Shown one piece after another: positions 34,262-42,406 of a stretch of 64,000 bases of DNA (its first letter is position 1; the number at the start of each line of letters is the position of its first letter). The stretch lies in NCBI GenBank assembly GCA_023248595.1, contig JAHFEG010000009.1, positions 1 through 64,000 of the forward strand. Reading direction: 5' to 3'. This DNA comes from Myxococcales bacterium (GTDB lineage Bacteria > Myxococcota > UBA727 > JABDBI01). The position numbers and the translations under genes are program-made. The notes below the pieces were generated by a model. The model had not been told where the DNA came from. It did no database searches and saw nothing but the letters and a program-made list of their open reading frames with translations.

Positions 34262-34690
34262 CTATCTTGGTTTGTTTTTTAACAAGGCCTCAACAGTGAG
34301 GACATCGTTTAAATCTTTTTCTCTGGCCATTTTGCGTTTGTAGTACAAAACGTGTTCGAGTGACTCAAAGGGCAAGCCGTCAATCATTTCTGCTGCGGCA
34401 ATTCGTTCAGCAATCGAAGGTGCATCTTGAAAATTTTCCTCTAAATTAAAAGATCCTTCTCGAAATGCTTCAATGTTCTCGCCAGCAAATACAATTTTAT
34501 CGACAGCGTCGGTAACAGTGACGCCATATTTTTCTGCAAGTTCGTCCCAAAGTTTTTGGGTTACAATGATATCGATGTCGCCTATTTCTCTTAAACCACG
34601 AATTCCTAAAGGACCACTACCCGTGATGGCATATTGATCCACGGGGAGGTTGTACTTCTTTAAAGCTTCAAATTTTGCTGAGTTGTGCAT
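34262..34690 (-). CDS. nucleotidyltransferase-fold protein
   Basis: A 142-residue protein with a minimal nucleotidyltransferase signature: YAITGSGPLGIRGLREIGDI followed by DIIVTQKLWDELAEKYG, i.e. GSG---G-R---DIDI with the paired acidic residues. The rest (LEHVLYYKRKMAREKDLNDV) resembles the C-terminal helix of MNT-like domains. Such proteins occur as MNT/HEPN toxin-antitoxin partners or as stand-alone enzymes; no HEPN partner is seen beside it. It ends the accessory block next to tRNA-Thr. Confidence 0.65.
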   Translation of the reverse strand: MHNSAKFEALKKYNLPVDQYAITGSGPLGIRGLREIGDIDIIVTQKLWDELAEKYGVTVTDAVDKIVFAGENIEAFREGSFNLEENFQDAPSIAERIAAAEMIDGLPFESLEHVLYYKRKMAREKDLNDVLTVEALLKNKPR

Positions 34691-34693
34691 AAA

Positions 34694-34769
34694 TGGAGCC
34701 GACAGCCAGAATCGAACTGGCGACCTACTGTTTACGAAACAGTTGCTCTACCAACTGAGCTATGTCGGC
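34694..34769 (-). tRNA. tRNA-Thr (CGT)
   Basis: A 76-nt cloverleaf with acceptor GCCGACA/TGTCGGC, anticodon CGT in TTCGTAA, T-arm CCAGTTCGATTCTGG and encoded CCA. Confidence 0.97.
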
Positions 34770-34852
34770 AATCGGCTGTGAAGGTGTATAAAATCACGCG
34801 GTCTGTCAATCCCAATGCCCCGTAGTATTTTCATGCCGCATCGGTTAATCGG

Positions 34853-34881
34853 TTGTTTTTTAAATTCGCGATTGCTAATAC
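34853..34881 (+). promoter_or_regulatory. probable sigma-70 promoter for metK
   Basis: TTGTTT (34853-34858), a 17-nt spacer and TAATAC (34876-34881), about 30 nt before the start codon. The leader is too short for a SAM riboswitch. Confidence 0.45.
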
Positions 34882-34912
34882 AACTCACCGTTCCAATACG
34901 CGAGGGAAAACC

Positions 34913-36073
34913 ATGAGAACACATGCACATCTATTTACCAGTGAATCTGTAACTGAGGGACACCCTGACAAAATGGCCGATCAGGTTTCTGACGCCGTTT
35001 TAGATGCTTTGCTCAAGGTGGATCGCAACTCAAGATGCGCGGTCGAAACATTATTTAAGACTGGTGTTTGCATTGTCGCTGGTGAAGTCAGAACCAATGC
35101 CTGGGTCGACGTCCCTTCTGTGGTACGCAATACCATCAAAAAAATTGGATACACCTCGTCGGACACAGGATTCGATGGTTTTACTTGCGGCGTTTTAGTA
35201 GCCATTGAAGGGCAATCAAGTGATATTGCTATGGGCGTAGATGCCTCAGATGGCAAAGAGCAAGGCGCGGGTGATCAAGGCATGATGTTTGGCTATGCTT
35301 GCGACGAGACTGACGAATTAATGCCCACACCAATTGCCTATGCTCATCGCTTAGCACGTCGTTTGGCACAAGTGCGGCATGAGAAAATTTTGCCATGGGT
35401 AAGGCCCGACGGTAAAAGCCAAGTGACTGTTGCCTATGAAAATGGCCGGCCTGTTGGTATCGACACCGTTGTGATTTCCACACAGCATACACCGGATATT
35501 GCCATCGGCGCTTTGCGTGAAGCGGTCATCGAAGAGGTTGTGAAAAAAGTTGTGCCTGCATCTTTGATGATGCCCAAGATTCGTTACCACATTAATCCAA
35601 CGGGGCAGTTTATCATCGGCGGTCCCATGGGCGACACCGGTGTTACTGGTCGTAAAATTATTGTAGATACTTACGGCGGTATGGGTCGACACGGTGGCGG
35701 TGCTTTTTCAGGGAAAGATCCATCGAAAGTGGATCGCTCAGCTGCTTACATGGCGCGATATGTCGCTAAAAACATTGTAGCCGCAGGATTGGCAAAACGT
35801 TGCGAAGTTCAATTGGCCTATGCCATTGGTGTCGCTGAACCTGTTAGTATTATGGTGGAAACTTTTGGCACATCCCAGGTGGACGATGAGAAACTTGAGC
35901 GCGCGGTTCGGGAAGTATTTCCTTTGACGCCAGCCGGATTGGTTGAACATTTGCAATTGCTGAGGCCAATCTATGAACAGACGGCGGCGTATGGTCATTT
36001 TGGCCGCAATGAAGATACCTTTACGTGGGAAAAAACTGACATGACCGACAAGTTGCGTGCCAAGCTTGCATAA
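34913..36073 (+). CDS. metK: S-adenosylmethionine synthetase
   Basis: Makes SAM from methionine and ATP, 386 residues from ATG 34913 (CGAGGG upstream); a longer frame is ruled out by the conserved start. Motifs: [20 protein letters not shown] (ATP-binding HPDK near 17), [12 protein letters not shown] (about 120-131), [13 protein letters not shown], and the P-loop-like [19 protein letters not shown]. Length and order are as in typical bacterial MetK. Convergent with the acyltransferase gene, with 1 nt between their stops. Confidence 0.98.
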   Translation: MRTHAHLFTSESVTEGHPDKMADQVSDAVLDALLKVDRNSRCAVETLFKTGVCIVAGEVRTNAWVDVPSVVRNTIKKIGYTSSDTGFDGFTCGVLVAIEGQSSDIAMGVDASDGKEQGAGDQGMMFGYACDETDELMPTPIAYAHRLARRLAQVRHEKILPWVRPDGKSQVTVAYENGRPVGIDTVVISTQHTPDIAIGALREAVIEEVVKKVVPASLMMPKIRYHINPTGQFIIGGPMGDTGVTGRKIIVDTYGGMGRHGGGAFSGKDPSKVDRSAAYMARYVAKNIVAAGLAKRCEVQLAYAIGVAEPVSIMVETFGTSQVDDEKLERAVREVFPLTPAGLVEHLQLLRPIYEQTAAYGHFGRNEDTFTWEKTDMTDKLRAKLA

Positions 36074-36074
36074 A

Positions 36075-36887
36075 TCAAAACGGTTTTTCCGCGTAGCCAT
36101 CCATCAGCCAGGGATTTTCCAGGTAGTGCCTAATGGTTTTGGCTAAAACAGCACCTTGAAAACCATCCATGAAGCGATGATCAATGGTTGCCATTAAATC
36201 GAGTTCTGGCCGAATGACAATTTGCCCATTGTGTACCACGGGACGTTCTTTCACACGTGTCACCACCAGATAAATCGGAACACGCGCAAAAGGCGTGGGT
36301 GGCGCAAAACCTTCATCGATACCGAGCATGCCAACGCTAGTCACGATACAAACACCAAAAGGAAACCGCTCCAGACCCAATGGCTTTAGATCAAGTCCTA
36401 TCGCGCCGGTAACATATCCTGTCGCCCACAGCAAAGGTCGAATTAACCAAGTGGGTAAATGTTTAAGCACTTTTGTGCTTTTTTGAAAGTCAGTATTTTG
36501 GCCTTTACGCAAAGCCTGAGCGCCTTCGGTGAGTTCACGGGCAATCTCGATGGTTGATTTTTGATCGATGTTACAAACTTTAAACTTAGCGAGATCTGAA
36601 CCCTCTGGCAGCGCTACCAGAAAAGCCAAGTCGACAGTTTTATGAGGAATATAGCGTCCAAAAACAATGCGGCCATTCAGGTCTGGCGCGTTTTTCAGGG
36701 CCATCCCTGCGGCTTTGCCGACCAAATGGGTAATCGTTACTTTTTCACCTTTTTTTTCTCGTAAATAATCAAGGTAAGCAAGAGCGCCCGTCATCTCGAT
36801 CGTTAGCTTACCGTAGATATTGCCCTCGCTTGGAGAGCTCCAAGTGGCAATTGCCAGCTTTCGACGCGTCGACATTTTATATTTCAT
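36075..36887 (-). CDS. stand-alone 2-oxoacid dehydrogenase E2-type acyltransferase domain
   Basis: A 270-residue protein matching only the catalytic core of dihydrolipoamide acyltransferases. Near the C-terminus is the active-site motif IDHRFMDGFQGA (His and Asp of DHR--DG, about 240), with PELDLMATIDHR before it. There is no lipoyl domain and no E1/E3-binding domain, and no E1 or E3 gene lies nearby. GAGGATCAA before ATG 36887 is a good ribosome-binding site. It may work as a free acyltransferase of unknown acceptor, or serve a complex whose other parts are elsewhere. It follows hisS on the same strand by 24 nt. Confidence 0.8.
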   Translation of the reverse strand: MKYKMSTRRKLAIATWSSPSEGNIYGKLTIEMTGALAYLDYLREKKGEKVTITHLVGKAAGMALKNAPDLNGRIVFGRYIPHKTVDLAFLVALPEGSDLAKFKVCNIDQKSTIEIARELTEGAQALRKGQNTDFQKSTKVLKHLPTWLIRPLLWATGYVTGAIGLDLKPLGLERFPFGVCIVTSVGMLGIDEGFAPPTPFARVPIYLVVTRVKERPVVHNGQIVIRPELDLMATIDHRFMDGFQGAVLAKTIRHYLENPWLMDGYAEKPF

Positions 36888-36911
36888 TTGATCCTCACCA
36901 ACTTTAAATCT

Positions 36912-38177
36912 CTAGCTTATTTTAAGCGCTTCTTCGATAGCAGAACCTAAAAGGGAAACACTCAAAGTCTCCCCCGTGCTCAACAGCTTCAGTTGACCTC
37001 TTTGTTCCTGGACTTCTTTTTCACCTAAAACAATAACTGTTTTGCTGCCGAGCCGATCAGCTCTACGCATTTGTGCTTTCACGCTTCTGCCCTTGTGGTC
37101 CAAATCCGCCTTCATATTTTTGCGACGTAAATCGTATAAAAGTTCGAAAGCTTTTTCTTTGCCAACGCTGTCAGCATAAATCAGAACCACATCGAGTAAA
37201 TTAGCTGGCGCAGCATCGACTTGCTCCGCTAGCAACAGTACAATACGCTCGATTCCTGCCGCAAAACCAAAAGCTGGAACATCTCTACCGCCCAATTTTT
37301 TGACCAGGCCATCATAACGTCCGCCTGCGGCAACTGCATTTTGCGAACCCAGCCCCAGGCTTGCCACCATCTCAAAAACCGTGCGGTTATAATAGTCCAG
37401 TCCGCGGACCAACCTTGGAGAGACCTCGTAAGGAATAGCTAACCTGCTTAGCCCTGCTTGCACTTCATCAAAATGACTTAATGACTCTTCAGATAAAAAC
37501 GCTTGAATTAAAGGTGCCTCTTCGGCAATCTTGATGCAGTGCGGTTGTTTGCAATCTAAAATACGCAATGTATTTTTTTGCAATCGCCGCTGGCAATCAG
37601 AGCAAATGTTATCGGCATGCAAAACAAAATAATCGTACAATGCTTTCGCGTAATCCACCCGTTCTTCAGGTTGTCCGAGTGTATTTAAAATCAGCCGCAA
37701 ATTTTGAAGTCCCAACGCACTGAGCAGATCATGGAGCATGGCAATCACTTCAACATCGACAGTGGGTTCGGAAACACCTAGAAATTCGGCACCAATTTGA
37801 TGAAATTGTCTGAGCCTTCCTTTTTGGGGACGTTCTCGGCGAAACATGGGCCCAATATAAAAAGATTTCATCTCACCGTCTAAACCAACTTTATTGTTTT
37901 CGATGACGGCGCGGACAACCCCAGCGGTGCCTTCTGGTCTTAAAGAAAGCAACTTTTCGTCCCGATCTTTCAAGACATACATTTCTTTTCCAACAATATC
38001 AGTTTCTTCGCCAACACTGCGAACAAAAAGGCTGAGCTCTTCTAAAATCGGAGTGCGAATTTCTTGAAATCCATAGGCAGAAAATATTTCGGCAGTGGTT
38101 TTCTCAACTTTTTGCCAAATATTTAGTTCGGGGCAAAACAAATCATTCATGCCTTTTACGGCGCGCAAGATAGTCAT
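36912..38177 (-). CDS. hisS: histidyl-tRNA synthetase
   Basis: Class II synthetase, 421 residues. Motif 2 is FYIGPMFRRERPQKGRLRQF and includes the HisRS insertion HQIGAEFLG; motif 3 is AFGFAAGIERIVLLL. The histidine-specific loop GLDYYNRTVFEM is complete. A zinc-finger-like CSDCQRRL---C---C insert is present (about 190-215), as in some HisRS. The C-terminal anticodon-binding domain follows (DVVLIYADSVGKEKAFELLY). It overlaps cmk by 4 nt. Confidence 0.97.
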   Translation of the reverse strand: MTILRAVKGMNDLFCPELNIWQKVEKTTAEIFSAYGFQEIRTPILEELSLFVRSVGEETDIVGKEMYVLKDRDEKLLSLRPEGTAGVVRAVIENNKVGLDGEMKSFYIGPMFRRERPQKGRLRQFHQIGAEFLGVSEPTVDVEVIAMLHDLLSALGLQNLRLILNTLGQPEERVDYAKALYDYFVLHADNICSDCQRRLQKNTLRILDCKQPHCIKIAEEAPLIQAFLSEESLSHFDEVQAGLSRLAIPYEVSPRLVRGLDYYNRTVFEMVASLGLGSQNAVAAGGRYDGLVKKLGGRDVPAFGFAAGIERIVLLLAEQVDAAPANLLDVVLIYADSVGKEKAFELLYDLRRKNMKADLDHKGRSVKAQMRRADRLGSKTVIVLGEKEVQEQRGQLKLLSTGETLSVSLLGSAIEEALKIS

Positions 38178-38851
38178 TTTCGATAAACCTTTTCGATTTG
38201 ATTTTTAATTTGTTCAATCACTTGGCGTTGCACAAGTCCGTCCGTATTAATTAAAATAGCCTCTGGTGCGGCAAACAATGGTGCAACTTCTCGTTTTGCG
38301 TCACGCTCGTCTCGCTCTTTTAAATCAGCAAGCACCGTTTCATAAGCAACTTTATCGCCGCGCTGCGCTAGCTCTAAAAAGCGACGTTTGGCTCGCTCTT
38401 CATCGCTGGCATTTAGAAAAAATTTAATGTCTGCATTTGGAAAGACCACAGTTCCAATGTCTCGACCCTCTAAAACCGATCCCGTTGCTGATTCTTCGCC
38501 AAGCCGTCTTTGCAGTGCTAACAAACGAGAGCGAACCTCGCCATATTGGCTTACTTTTGAAGAACCTTGACTGATTTCTTCGGTTCGAATTGCGGTTGAA
38601 ACATCTATTTTTTTTAACAGTGTTTTTTGACCGTTCACACTTGGCAAAAAAGAAATGTCGAGAGATTCGGCTAAATTAGCTAAGGCTGCCGGGTCTTGCC
38701 AGGAAACTTTTGCTTCTAAAGCGGCTAAAGCTAAAGCACGATAAATAGCGCCCGTGTCCACATAAGCAAACCCGAGTTCTAAAGCCACTGCTTTGGCAAC
38801 TGAACTTTTTCCAGACCCCACCGGGCCATCGATTGCGACAATAAAAACCAT
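38174..38851 (-). CDS. cmk: cytidylate kinase
   Basis: Phosphorylates CMP/dCMP, 225 residues. P-loop AIDGPVGSGKSSVAKAVALE (about 6-25), YVDTGAIYRALAL, LEGRDIGTVVFPNADIKFFL and the DERDAKREVAPL loop are all present and in order. hisS overlaps its end by 4 nt, so both are probably on one transcript. Confidence 0.97.
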   Translation of the reverse strand: MVFIVAIDGPVGSGKSSVAKAVALELGFAYVDTGAIYRALALAALEAKVSWQDPAALANLAESLDISFLPSVNGQKTLLKKIDVSTAIRTEEISQGSSKVSQYGEVRSRLLALQRRLGEESATGSVLEGRDIGTVVFPNADIKFFLNASDEERAKRRFLELAQRGDKVAYETVLADLKERDERDAKREVAPLFAAPEAILINTDGLVQRQVIEQIKNQIEKVYRK

Positions 38852-38883
38852 CTTAAGCTTTTACGCGAATCGATATTGAACCG

Positions 38884-39522
38884 TCAATGTGATGTTCGCA
38901 TCTTTTTGACTAGCCATACCAAAACCCAACCCAAGAAGAGCGTCCCCAATAAGGTCAACATGGCTGCAGTGTATTTGTTCACCAACTCTAGAAGTGATTC
39001 CAGGTTGTCACTAAAGAAATAGCCGAAGGCTATGAGTAAGCTGTTCCAAAGTAATGCTGAAACCGTGCCCCAAATAATCACAAGACGAAGCGGAATTTGC
39101 GCTAAGCCAGAAGCAACCATGAAAACGCCGCGGACACCAGGCAGGAATCGGTTGATGATTAAGATGGTCACGCCATAGCGCTTGTACAGTTTTTGCAGAC
39201 GCTCCAAATTTTGTGGTTTAACGAATTGTAGAACGCGTTGTTTGCTCCAAGGATGTTGAAACGCAAAATGTCCAAGCCACCAACCCAACATACAGCCTGT
39301 TGTCGATCCAAGAACTAAAACCGTAAAAGTCACATAGAGCGAAATGGCCCCGCGCGCAGCGAAAAATCCGCCGGCCACCAGAATAGTATCACCAGGAAAA
39401 GGCGGAAAAATGTATTCTATCCAAGTTGCAAAAAACAAAACCACAGCAGAAACCCAGGCGGGCGCTGTTTCGACAACCTTCACCAAATGATTGGTAATTT
39501 CATTGATAGATTCGATGTTCAA
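38884..39522 (-). CDS. DedA/VTT-family membrane protein
   Basis: A 212-residue inner-membrane protein. The family pattern is clear: EYIFPPFPGDTILVAGGFFA, then a glycine-rich region, NRFLPGVRGVFMVASGLAQI, PLRLVIIWGTVSALLWNSLL, and a final helix with a basic end. DedA proteins take part in flipping of lipid carriers or phospholipids. The gene overlaps glpK by 4 nt, an unusual partner. Confidence 0.88.
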   Translation of the reverse strand: MNIESINEITNHLVKVVETAPAWVSAVVLFFATWIEYIFPPFPGDTILVAGGFFAARGAISLYVTFTVLVLGSTTGCMLGWWLGHFAFQHPWSKQRVLQFVKPQNLERLQKLYKRYGVTILIINRFLPGVRGVFMVASGLAQIPLRLVIIWGTVSALLWNSLLIAFGYFFSDNLESLLELVNKYTAAMLTLLGTLFLGWVLVWLVKKMRTSH

Positions 39523-41003
39523 TTGACCTGTACCCTCTCAATGGCTTTTTTCCATTTGCTCAAGTGTTTTTTAAGCACTTCTTCTGACATGGTCGGCAAA
39601 AAAATGGACTCGGCTTTGGCGAGTTCTTTAAGCGCAGCCTTGTTTTGGAAAATACCGATCGATAAACCTGCAAGAGCTGCTGCACCTAATGCAGTCGTTT
39701 CTAGTATGTGTGGCCGCAGGCAGGGAATTTGTAAGATGTCTGCTTGAAATTGCATTAATAGGTTATTAGCACAGGCGCCGCCATCCACTTTTATCGCGCG
39801 CATGCTTCCTCCTTCTTGCTGCATCACTTCCATCATATCACGATTTTGTAGGGCAATGCCTTCTAATACGGCTCTCGCAATATGCGCTTTTGTCGTATCT
39901 CTCGAAATGCCGCATAGTAGACCTTTTGCGTGAGGCTGCCAATATGGTGCTCCTAATCCAGCCAGTGCTGGAACGAAAGCAACGTCGCCGCTATCTGTTA
40001 CCTGGGCAGCGAGTTCTTCTACTTGAGAAGATTTATTAATTACGCCTAAGCCATCTCTGAGCCACTGCACCGCTGCGCCCGCGATAAAGGCAGAGCCTTC
40101 TAAACAATACTGAACTTCATCTTCCAGTTTAATCGCAACAGAAGTCAAGAGTCCATGCTTAGAGCGAATTAAGTTTTTTCCTGTATTCAATAGGATAAAA
40201 CAACCCGTTCCATAAGTCGCCTTCACTTCTCCTTCTTCAAAACAAGCTTGACCAAACAGGGCTGCCTGTTGATCGCCAGCCATGCCTGCGATGGGAATAC
40301 CGTCCGGCAAAAATGATAAACCCTTGGTGTGCCCGTAAGCATGGCTATTTCCATGAATCGCGGGCAAGCAATTCTTGGGAATGCCAAACACAGAAAGCAA
40401 TTCGTCGTCCCACTGACAAGTGCTCAAATCCATCATGAGGGTTCGGCTAGCATTGGTCACATCGGTGGCATGAACTGCTCGACCTGTTAATTGATAAAGT
40501 AGCCAGGTATTGATGGTACCAAATAAGGCATCGCCTTGTTCAACCAATTTCCGCGCGTCTTTGACATGCTCCAATAGCCACATGAGTTTGGTTGCTGAAA
40601 AATAAGGATCAAGCACTAGTCCCGTTTTGTGCTGGATCATCTTTTCCAGTCCACGATTCTTTAAGTCTCGGCAGATGTCCGCAGTGCGCCGACATTGCCA
40701 AACAATAAAATTATGTAAAGCCGAGCCATCTCTTTGGAAAAGGCATGTGGTTTCACGTTGATTTGCAATGCCGATTGCTGCGATTTGACTGGCCTTAACG
40801 CGACATTTATTCAAGCAATTATCAATGGCTTGATGGACCGACTGCCAGATGTCTTCAGCTTTGTGTTCAACCCAGCCGGGCTTGGGGAAAATTTGAGCGA
40901 ATTCAGCATTCGCTTTCCCCAGAACATGAAGCGTTTGATCTAAAATCAATGCAGTTGTCCCAGTGGTTCCTTGATCAATAGCCAGAATTAATTTTTGCGA
41001 CAT
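39519..41003 (-). CDS. glpK: glycerol kinase
   Basis: Makes glycerol 3-phosphate from glycerol and ATP, 494 residues from ATG 41003. Motifs: LILAIDQGTTGTTALILDQT (phosphate 1, about 5-24), IANQRETTCLF, VWQCRRTADIC, the phosphate 2 region GTGCFILLNTG, and the adenosine region KVDGGACANNLLMQFQADIL. An upstream in-frame start at 41060 would add an atypical leader. Glycerol use or phospholipid precursor supply is expected. No glpF or glpD nearby. Confidence 0.96.
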   Translation of the reverse strand: MSQKLILAIDQGTTGTTALILDQTLHVLGKANAEFAQIFPKPGWVEHKAEDIWQSVHQAIDNCLNKCRVKASQIAAIGIANQRETTCLFQRDGSALHNFIVWQCRRTADICRDLKNRGLEKMIQHKTGLVLDPYFSATKLMWLLEHVKDARKLVEQGDALFGTINTWLLYQLTGRAVHATDVTNASRTLMMDLSTCQWDDELLSVFGIPKNCLPAIHGNSHAYGHTKGLSFLPDGIPIAGMAGDQQAALFGQACFEEGEVKATYGTGCFILLNTGKNLIRSKHGLLTSVAIKLEDEVQYCLEGSAFIAGAAVQWLRDGLGVINKSSQVEELAAQVTDSGDVAFVPALAGLGAPYWQPHAKGLLCGISRDTTKAHIARAVLEGIALQNRDMMEVMQQEGGSMRAIKVDGGACANNLLMQFQADILQIPCLRPHILETTALGAAALAGLSIGIFQNKAALKELAKAESIFLPTMSEEVLKKHLSKWKKAIERVQVN

Positions 41004-41169
41004 GATGCAGATTCCTTTTACGCGCAGGCCTTGGAATTGTGATGTACGATGCCTCAACAATTAAAAGGTTCTACTCATGCCCTACTTTTCTGAACTTGTT
41101 TACTTAAAAACCCGGAAATATTTTTACAAAGTTCCACTGTTTCGTTGAAGGCTGGCTACTTTGCATTTT

Positions 41170-41742
41170 ATGAAACCGGAGCGGGTATTGAATAAAACGA
41201 CAAGGGCGATCGTGTTTGCTGTTTTCATGCTAATTTCTCTCCACCCACGGACTACAATCGCGGCCGTACACCCCAACACTGTTGCGGCATGTGCGTTTGG
41301 GATTTTTTTGGTGGGCACAGCGCTCATTTTGACGAGCGCTTTTCAATTTGGAAAATCCGGAGAAAAAGAGGTTCTCATGAGTTGCCCCCAATCCAGTAAG
41401 TTGGTTTGCTGCTCAATGAGCGAGGGTACTTTCTTGAATTGCAAAGAAATGACAGAGCCCTGCCCTGATAAGAAGGGTCCTGTTTGCCTGCCGACGAATC
41501 TTGAAAGTGCTTCAACGTTCCCTGCTTATCATGAAAAAAAAATGGACCAAGTGATTGCGTTTGCCTCGGCAGTCATTGGTCTCATCGCAGTAGGCATATC
41601 CTTTGGTTTATATAAACTCCCACTTGGACACCAAACCGGGGTCATGCCGGGCGTTCACCGCTTGGCCAACCCTCCTCCGGCCTATCGTTCTACGTCTTCT
41701 ATGCCGCCGCCATATGAACAAATTGCAGGAGGACGAGTTTAG
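41170..41742 (+). CDS. two-helix Cys-loop membrane protein with PPxY tail, tandem copy 1
   Basis: About 190 residues, no known family. Layout: a signal-like segment (TRAIVFAVFMLISLHPRTTI), a membrane helix (AACAFGIFLVGTALILTS), a loop with six cysteines (CPQSSKLVCCSM, NCKEMTEPCPDKKGPVCLP), TFPAYHEKK, a second helix (VIAFASAVIGLIAVGISFGL), then a proline-rich tail with NPPPAYRSTSSMPPPYEQ. The following gene has the same layout without the tail. ATG 41170 is preferred over the TTG nine nt before it. Orientation in the membrane is not certain, so the side of the tail is unknown. Confidence 0.6.
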   Translation: MKPERVLNKTTRAIVFAVFMLISLHPRTTIAAVHPNTVAACAFGIFLVGTALILTSAFQFGKSGEKEVLMSCPQSSKLVCCSMSEGTFLNCKEMTEPCPDKKGPVCLPTNLESASTFPAYHEKKMDQVIAFASAVIGLIAVGISFGLYKLPLGHQTGVMPGVHRLANPPPAYRSTSSMPPPYEQIAGGRV

Positions 41743-41743
41743 T

Positions 41744-42172
41744 ATGAAATCAGCTGCACGTATTATTTTTTTGAGTCTATTTACATTTTTTTTGATGCTG
41801 TCTCCCAAGGAAGCCGAAGCTAACTTTTATAAAAATACGCAACTCACTCAAATTGCGTGGCTGGTCAGTATCATGGCTTTTATCTATCCGGCCCTGTATT
41901 TGCAAGGCGTCTCTAAAAATCCAGGGCTGACTCCTCAGTGTCCAGATTGGTTTTTACTTGCATATTGCGATCCAAATATTGATCATTGTGTAACGCCGCG
42001 GGAAGATGGAAAGGCGGCAGTTTGCATTAATCCCGATGCAAACAAAAATGCGACTCAATTTCCTGTTTATGTTAAAGCTGGTCGCCCAAATGTTTTAGCC
42101 ATCCCACTTTTAATAATAGCAGGCGTCTTTTCTAGCGTCGCCTCCGCAGTTTTATTTTGCTGCCGTCTCTAA
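41744..42172 (+). CDS. two-helix Cys-loop membrane protein, tandem copy 2
   Basis: A 142-residue protein starting 1 nt after copy 1; AGGAGGA ends 10 nt upstream of ATG 41744. It repeats the layout: a signal-like start (MKSAARIIFLSLFTFFLMLS), helix (IAWLVSIMAFIYPALYL), a loop with four cysteines (QCPDWFLLAYCDP, HCVTPREDGKAAVCINP), QFPVYVKAG and a second helix (VLAIPLLIIAGVFSSVAS) ending FCCRL. Matching positions in copy 1 (VC-P, FP-Y) suggest an old tandem duplication. Function unknown. Confidence 0.6.
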   Translation: MKSAARIIFLSLFTFFLMLSPKEAEANFYKNTQLTQIAWLVSIMAFIYPALYLQGVSKNPGLTPQCPDWFLLAYCDPNIDHCVTPREDGKAAVCINPDANKNATQFPVYVKAGRPNVLAIPLLIIAGVFSSVASAVLFCCRL

Positions 42173-42270
42173 AAAAGACAAGACCTTGACCTAAGGTCGC
42201 ATATTATTTTCAAATTTTAATTGCTTTCAATTTGGTTTTTAATTTATGGTCTTCTTACTGCTTTGATTCA

Positions 42271-42371
42271 CATGGTGTGCATCAAAAAAAGTACCGCGCC
42301 CTAATCTGACAAAAGTTGAGGCGCGGCAGATTCACCTAAGAACCGGGGCGAAAATTAGCACTCCGGTTCTT
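42271..42371 (+). promoter_or_regulatory. two-hairpin leader of winged-helix gene copy B
   Basis: CATGGTGTGC (42271-42280), hairpin 1 with arms CCGCGCC (42294-42300) and GGCGCGG (42320-42326), 19-nt loop, an 11-nt gap, then hairpin 2 with arms AAGAACCGG (42338-42346) and CCGGTTCTT (42363-42371). Spacing matches the leader of copy A at 23800-23902. Confidence 0.6.
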
Positions 42372-42406
42372 GTTGTCAAGCTTTGTCGAAAAAGCTTGGA
42401 GTGTTT

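Noticed and set aside
30972-34769. Island bordered by a duplicated tRNA-Thr end
   Set aside because: I looked for a second copy of the tRNA-Thr 3' half to the left of the accessory block and saw none.
34770-34912. SAM riboswitch before metK
   Set aside because: The space between the likely promoter and the start codon is about 30 nt, and no SAM-riboswitch stems are visible.
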